From positions 1 to 24,221 of the IMG/VR virus record IMGVR_UViG_3300048625_000097: 24,221 nucleotides of DNA. One strand, written 5' to 3'. This stretch comes from a virus. Within the stretch, counting starts at the first letter, position 1. Each line of letters opens with the position of its first letter. This document shows positions 21,599 to 24,221 of the stretch, piece by piece. The notes under the pieces were generated by a model. That model had not been told where the DNA came from. It ran no database searches and saw nothing but the letters and a program-made list of their open reading frames with translations. The position numbers were made by a program, and so were the translations under genes.

Positions 21599-22566
21599 TG
21601 CAAAACAACGAGAATGAAAACTTAGATCTAGATAAACAATATGAAAATGTTGTTAAACAAAGAGAAGAGTTACCACTTAGCGAAACTGTTATTGAAGAGC
21701 CTGTAAATCTAGGTAAAGTTCAAATGGACAGATTCGCCACACAAAAAGCAGAAGACGCTGATTTCCACTTAGGTTATCACCCGATTCCAGTTATTAATTT
21801 ACCTTCAGGTGGTATGTTTTACCCAGAAGGAACAGAAATTTCAATTCGTTCTGCAAAGGTTGCAGAAATTAGACACTTTTCAACTATTGACGAAACTAAT
21901 GTTTTAGACGTTGACGATAAATTAAATAATATCGTAGAGTCTTGTACAAGAGTTTTATCAGGAACTAAAAAAATGTCATACAAAGATCTTTGTGAAGAAG
22001 ACAGATTTTATGTAATTCTTTCTATCAGAGATTTAACATTTCCAGAACCTGAATCTAAATTAACAGTGGATCATTTAGATAAACACGGAGAAAAGCACAC
22101 TATTGAAATTAAAAAGGAATACTTTCAATACTTTAAAATTCCAGAAACATTAGACAAGTACTATGATATGGAATCTAAATCATTTTTAATTGAAACCAAA
22201 TCATTTGGTACAATTGAAATGAAACCACCAACTATCGGTGTTATGCAAAAAATGACAGCATATATCAGAGAGAGACAAAAAACAGGTGGTAAAATCGATC
22301 AATCTGTTCTACAAATAATGCCTTATTTAGTTGGAGAATGGAGAGGATTTACAGATAATGACATCTTCAGATTTGAAGTTGACATGAATGGATGGTCAAA
22401 CAAAAAATATAGTTTGATTTATAAATTAGCAGAACAAATGAAGACTGGAATTCAGCCAAACATGTTAGTGAAGATCGGGGACGACGAGGAGGTGGTCCCA
22501 ATCAGCTTTCGTGACGGAATCAAATCTCTTTTCATTGTTCAAGATTTCGCTGGAGAACTTCTTTAA
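21598..22566 (+). CDS. 26: gp26-like baseplate hub / tail assembly protein
   Basis: A 322-residue protein, probably in the T4 gp26 family (baseplate hub assembly; T4 gp26 is 208 residues). The conserved entry PVINLPSGGMFYPEGTEISIRSAKVAEIRHFSTI (in two parts, LPSGGMFYPEGTEI then VAEIRHFSTI, near 62-97) matches the family's 'LPSkG.~Yp.g..i.vr..t..Ee..l' pattern. A 60-residue acidic N-terminal extension precedes it. The middle has LNNIVESCTRVLSG and EDRFYVILSIRDLTF, also typical. It ends GELL before TAA at 22564. The last bases overlap the 22511 ORF in the +1 (equivalently -2) frame, and the 3' end contains a GC-rich patch with AGGAGGTG. Expression of the pair by frameshift, as in tail chaperones of other phages, is possible. 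Confidence 0.7.
   Translation: MQNNENENLDLDKQYENVVKQREELPLSETVIEEPVNLGKVQMDRFATQKAEDADFHLGYHPIPVINLPSGGMFYPEGTEISIRSAKVAEIRHFSTIDETNVLDVDDKLNNIVESCTRVLSGTKKMSYKDLCEEDRFYVILSIRDLTFPEPESKLTVDHLDKHGEKHTIEIKKEYFQYFKIPETLDKYYDMESKSFLIETKSFGTIEMKPPTIGVMQKMTAYIRERQKTGGKIDQSVLQIMPYLVGEWRGFTDNDIFRFEVDMNGWSNKKYSLIYKLAEQMKTGIQPNMLVKIGDDEEVVPISFRDGIKSLFIVQDFAGELL
22474..22517 (+). other. GC-rich, SD-bearing patch in gp26-like 3' end
   Basis: These 44 bases are 27 G/C (61%), in a genome that looks about one-third G/C. Codons GGG GAC GAC GAG GAG GTG GTC replace the usual GGT GAT GAT GAA GAA GTT GTT. They contain AGGAGGTG (22487-22494), a perfect match to the anti-Shine-Dalgarno core, and GGGAC (22478-22482) which can pair with GTCCC (22495-22499). 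Confidence 0.6.
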
Positions 22567-22786
22567 GACAAAGTTTTACGTATATTTACATTTACATATA
22601 CAACCATCTGAGCTTGAAAAAATGGAATTCTATGAATACCACTACTTACTCAGAGATCTAACAGATCATTTAAAGAAAGAACAAGAGGCAAACAAAGGTC
22701 AACAAGATTCAACATCAGAAATGATGAGCGGTATGAAAATACCAAATATTAAAATGCCAACAATGAGAACTCCGTCACTTAAGTGA
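22511..22786 (+). CDS. gp51-like hub/tail assembly protein, overlapping frame
   Basis: A frame overlapping the 3' end of the gp26-like gene by 56 bases, open from 22472 (stop at 22469-22471). The GTG at 22511 gives 91 residues. The region SLENFFKTKFYVYLHLHIQPSELEKMEFYEYHYLLRDL (pieces: LHIQPSELEKM and EFYEYHYLLRDL) follows the short hub/tail-chaperone pattern 'yh..~~..i..m.~~E~~~l~~~l'. T4 has 26 followed by 51. The end is a Met/Lys-rich tail. How it starts is unclear: the GTG is 16 bases after the AGGAGGTG, an ATG at 22622 is also in frame, and a +1 slip at CTT TAA (22561-22566) would fuse it to gp26. Its final codons lie in a terminator stem. Confidence 0.6.
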   Translation: MTESNLFSLFKISLENFFKTKFYVYLHLHIQPSELEKMEFYEYHYLLRDLTDHLKKEQEANKGQQDSTSEMMSGMKIPNIKMPTMRTPSLK

Positions 22787-22796
22787 TGGAGTTTTT
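22769..22796 (+). terminator. Rho-independent terminator overlapping gp51-like stop codon
   Basis: ACTCCGTCACTT (22769-22780) abuts AAGTGATGGAGT (22781-22792); all positions pair, with one G-T. T residues continue to 22796. The loop forms from the innermost bases. The stop TGA at 22784-22786 lies in the stem, so translation reaches the hairpin. Confidence 0.75.
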
Positions 22797-22798
22797 AA

Positions 22799-22806
22799 TA
22801 TATAGT
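22799..22806 (+). promoter_or_regulatory. Candidate late promoter TATATAGT for tape-measure-like gene
   Basis: TATATAGT (context TTAATATATAGTAAAAG) follows the terminator and ends 30 bases before the ATG at 22837. It has the same G variant as the sheath promoter. Confidence 0.5.
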
Positions 22807-22836
22807 AAAAGCTATATAAAAGATATAAAGATATAA

Positions 22837-24221
22837 ATGAAATTTAATCCCGTACAGGCGCTTCAGTCATTACTTTCACCGTTAGATAAATTAACCGCAG
22901 TTTCAGAAGCGGAATTGGTATTAACGCAAGATATTCATAAAGTTCTAACAGTAGATTTAAAATCGGCCGCTAATGATATGGCTTCTGAATTATCTACACA
23001 AACTTCAATATTAAAGGACATTAAATCTTTAATCAAAGATCAAATTAAAGAATCTAAAAATCGTAGTAACAATTCTGGCAGAGACGAAAGAGTAGAAAGC
23101 TCTGGAGGATTTAAACCAATGTCTATGAAAGACACTGGTTTGACTGCTGTAATGATTATAGGCGTTGCGGCTGCATTAGTTTCAGCTGCAGGTATATTTA
23201 TGTTTATGCCAGTTTTAAATCCAATGCAACTGTTGTCTGCGCTTGCCGTAGCAGCTACATTAGCTTTAGTGGCACCCGTTTTTATTAAAATCGCCGATGT
23301 TCTTGGTAAAAATCAAGGACTTATAAATGCAAGTTATGGCGGTTTCTCGGGCTCAAAACCAGATACTAGCAATATGTTCTCTATCATGGGAGCAACCTTA
23401 TTAACAATGGTTGGTATCTCAGTTGCTTTAGTTTTATCAGGTGCGGTATTATCGTTTATGCCTGTTATTGGCGCTGGACAATTCTTAACTGCATTAGCCA
23501 TAGGACTTATTATGATTCCATCAGCTTATGCATTTGTCTTATTTGCAAAAACAATCAAAGATAATAAATTAGGTGTTAAAGATATGGGCATGGTAGTACT
23601 TTCATTTCTTGGAGTAGCTGCCGGTATTGTTGGAACGGCTTTGATATTTCAAATGTTACCTGACAAATACAAAGCTCCAGATTTATTATGGTCGCTTCAA
23701 GTTGGTTTTGCAGTTGCTTTATTTTCAGTTTCATTCTTTTTAATTATGAAAGCTGTTCAAGGCGCTTCTCTTAAACAAATTATGTTTGGCTCATTAGCAA
23801 TTGGAGCTATAGCTCTGGGTATTGTTGGCTTGTCTTATGCATTTCAATATTTACCAGATGGTAAATATAAAGCTCCAGATATGACATGGTCTTTAGTTGC
23901 AGGTACAGCGGTTGCTTTATTTGCAGTTTCATTCTATTTTGTAATGAAAGCTGTTAAAGGAGCTAGTCCACAAGAATTACTTTATGGAGCTATTGCAATT
24001 CCATTAATTGCTATTGCCATCGCCGGTGTTGCTTGGGTATTTTCACAAGCTGCAGAATCATTAAGTGGATTAAAAGGACCAGATCCAATTGAAACCTTAA
24101 AAGCAGGTTTAGCCATACTTGTCTTTGCAATTCCATTTGCTTTATTAGCCATGGTATTTCAAAAGTTTGGAGTTGGTCCTAAAGAAGCTTTATTAGGTGT
24201 TTTAGGAACTGTTGCAACAGC
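22837..24221 (+). CDS. Putative tail tape measure protein, hydrophobic, internally repeated (runs off window)
   Basis: A frame open from ATG 22837 to the window end (461 codons, no stop), so it is partial at its 3' end. Residues 1 to about 80 are helical and polar, with MKFNPVQALQSLLSPLDKL and a Ser/Asn/Arg linker. From about 100 on it is almost all hydrophobic segments. The MP/LP motif begins units at about residues 122, 206, 272, 337 and a more divergent 403: FMPVLNPMQLLSALAVA, FMPVIGAGQFLTALAIG, QMLPDKYKAPDLLWSLQVG, QYLPDGKYKAPDMTWSLVAG. Each unit has two hydrophobic helices joined by a KAVxGAS or KTIKDNK-type loop. Immediately following two small assembly genes is the classic place for a tape measure, many of which carry membrane segments. 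It does not resemble T4 gp29 in sequence as far as I can tell. Alternatively it is an inner-membrane protein. Confidence 0.6.
   Translation, partial: MKFNPVQALQSLLSPLDKLTAVSEAELVLTQDIHKVLTVDLKSAANDMASELSTQTSILKDIKSLIKDQIKESKNRSNNSGRDERVESSGGFKPMSMKDTGLTAVMIIGVAAALVSAAGIFMFMPVLNPMQLLSALAVAATLALVAPVFIKIADVLGKNQGLINASYGGFSGSKPDTSNMFSIMGATLLTMVGISVALVLSGAVLSFMPVIGAGQFLTALAIGLIMIPSAYAFVLFAKTIKDNKLGVKDMGMVVLSFLGVAAGIVGTALIFQMLPDKYKAPDLLWSLQVGFAVALFSVSFFLIMKAVQGASLKQIMFGSLAIGAIALGIVGLSYAFQYLPDGKYKAPDMTWSLVAGTAVALFAVSFYFVMKAVKGASPQELLYGAIAIPLIAIAIAGVAWVFSQAAESLSGLKGPDPIETLKAGLAILVFAIPFALLAMVFQKFGVGPKEALLGVLGTVAT
23200..24221 (+). repeat. Tandem ~66-residue two-helix protein repeats
   Basis: Units start at residues 122 (84 residues, with an inserted Gly/Ser-rich linker), 206 (66), 272 (65), 337 (66) and 403 (divergent, continuing past the window). 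The third and fourth share KYKAPD plus W-SL and MKAV-GAS. Protein-level repeats with diverged DNA. Confidence 0.7.

Noticed and set aside
1-24221. tRNA genes, CRISPR arrays, insertion sequences, attachment sites
   Set aside because: No cloverleaf, spaced direct repeats, transposase or terminal inverted repeats were visible by reading.

Overview
The window is part of the genome of a T4-like (contractile-tailed) phage, probably a distant 'far-T4' relative infecting a Bacteroidota (Flavobacteriia-like) host. The T4 set is recognisable by protein: late sigma factor gp55, head-completion nuclease gp4, portal gp20, prohead protease gp21 joined to a gp22-like scaffold, major capsid gp23, clamp loader gp44 and probably gp62, an RNase H/FEN-type 5' exonuclease, small and large terminase gp16/gp17, sheath gp18, tube gp19, and gp26/gp51-like tail or baseplate assembly proteins. 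The DNA is strongly AT-rich, start codons follow A-rich leaders and almost never a Shine-Dalgarno sequence, and arginine is mostly AGA. This fits a Bacteroidota host, but the host assignment is inference.

Layout: 74-1618 holds gp55, gp4 and a possible gp2-like end-protector. 1649-7112 is the head-shell block: portal, small acidic core protein, protease-scaffold polyprotein and capsid protein, closed by a strong terminator. 7219-8916 is an unknown Ala/Glu/Lys-rich protein with its own late-type promoter. 8913-9419 is the only minus-strand gene. 9451-12946 is a replication block (gp44, FEN nuclease, a 55-residue ORF, gp62-like, unknown). 12992-15380 holds a duplicated four-helix membrane protein and a large structural protein with a lectin-like C-terminus. 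15416-21293 is packaging and tail (gp16, an unknown gene, gp17, gp18, gp19). 21374 to the end holds a ribbon-helix-helix protein, the gp26/gp51-like pair and the start of a very hydrophobic, internally repeated protein that is probably the tape measure.

How it works together: gp55 should direct host RNA polymerase to late promoters. A recurring TATATA(A/G)T motif, often GATATATAATC, lies 19-31 bases upstream of most structural transcription units and is the best candidate. Capsid assembly uses the portal, scaffold and capsid protein, then proteolysis by gp21. Several proteins carry short N-termini resembling T4 capsid-targeting sequences with gp21-type cleavage sites.

Most unusual points: an in-frame protease-scaffold fusion with a possible internal scaffold start; a 14-residue scaffold repeat placing a protease-like site once per repeat; a GC-rich patch with a perfect Shine-Dalgarno core where the gp26- and gp51-like frames overlap; a repeated two-helix module in the tape-measure candidate; and a structured leader before the capsid gene. 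I see no tRNA, CRISPR array or insertion sequence, and no gene-free stretch above 300 bases.
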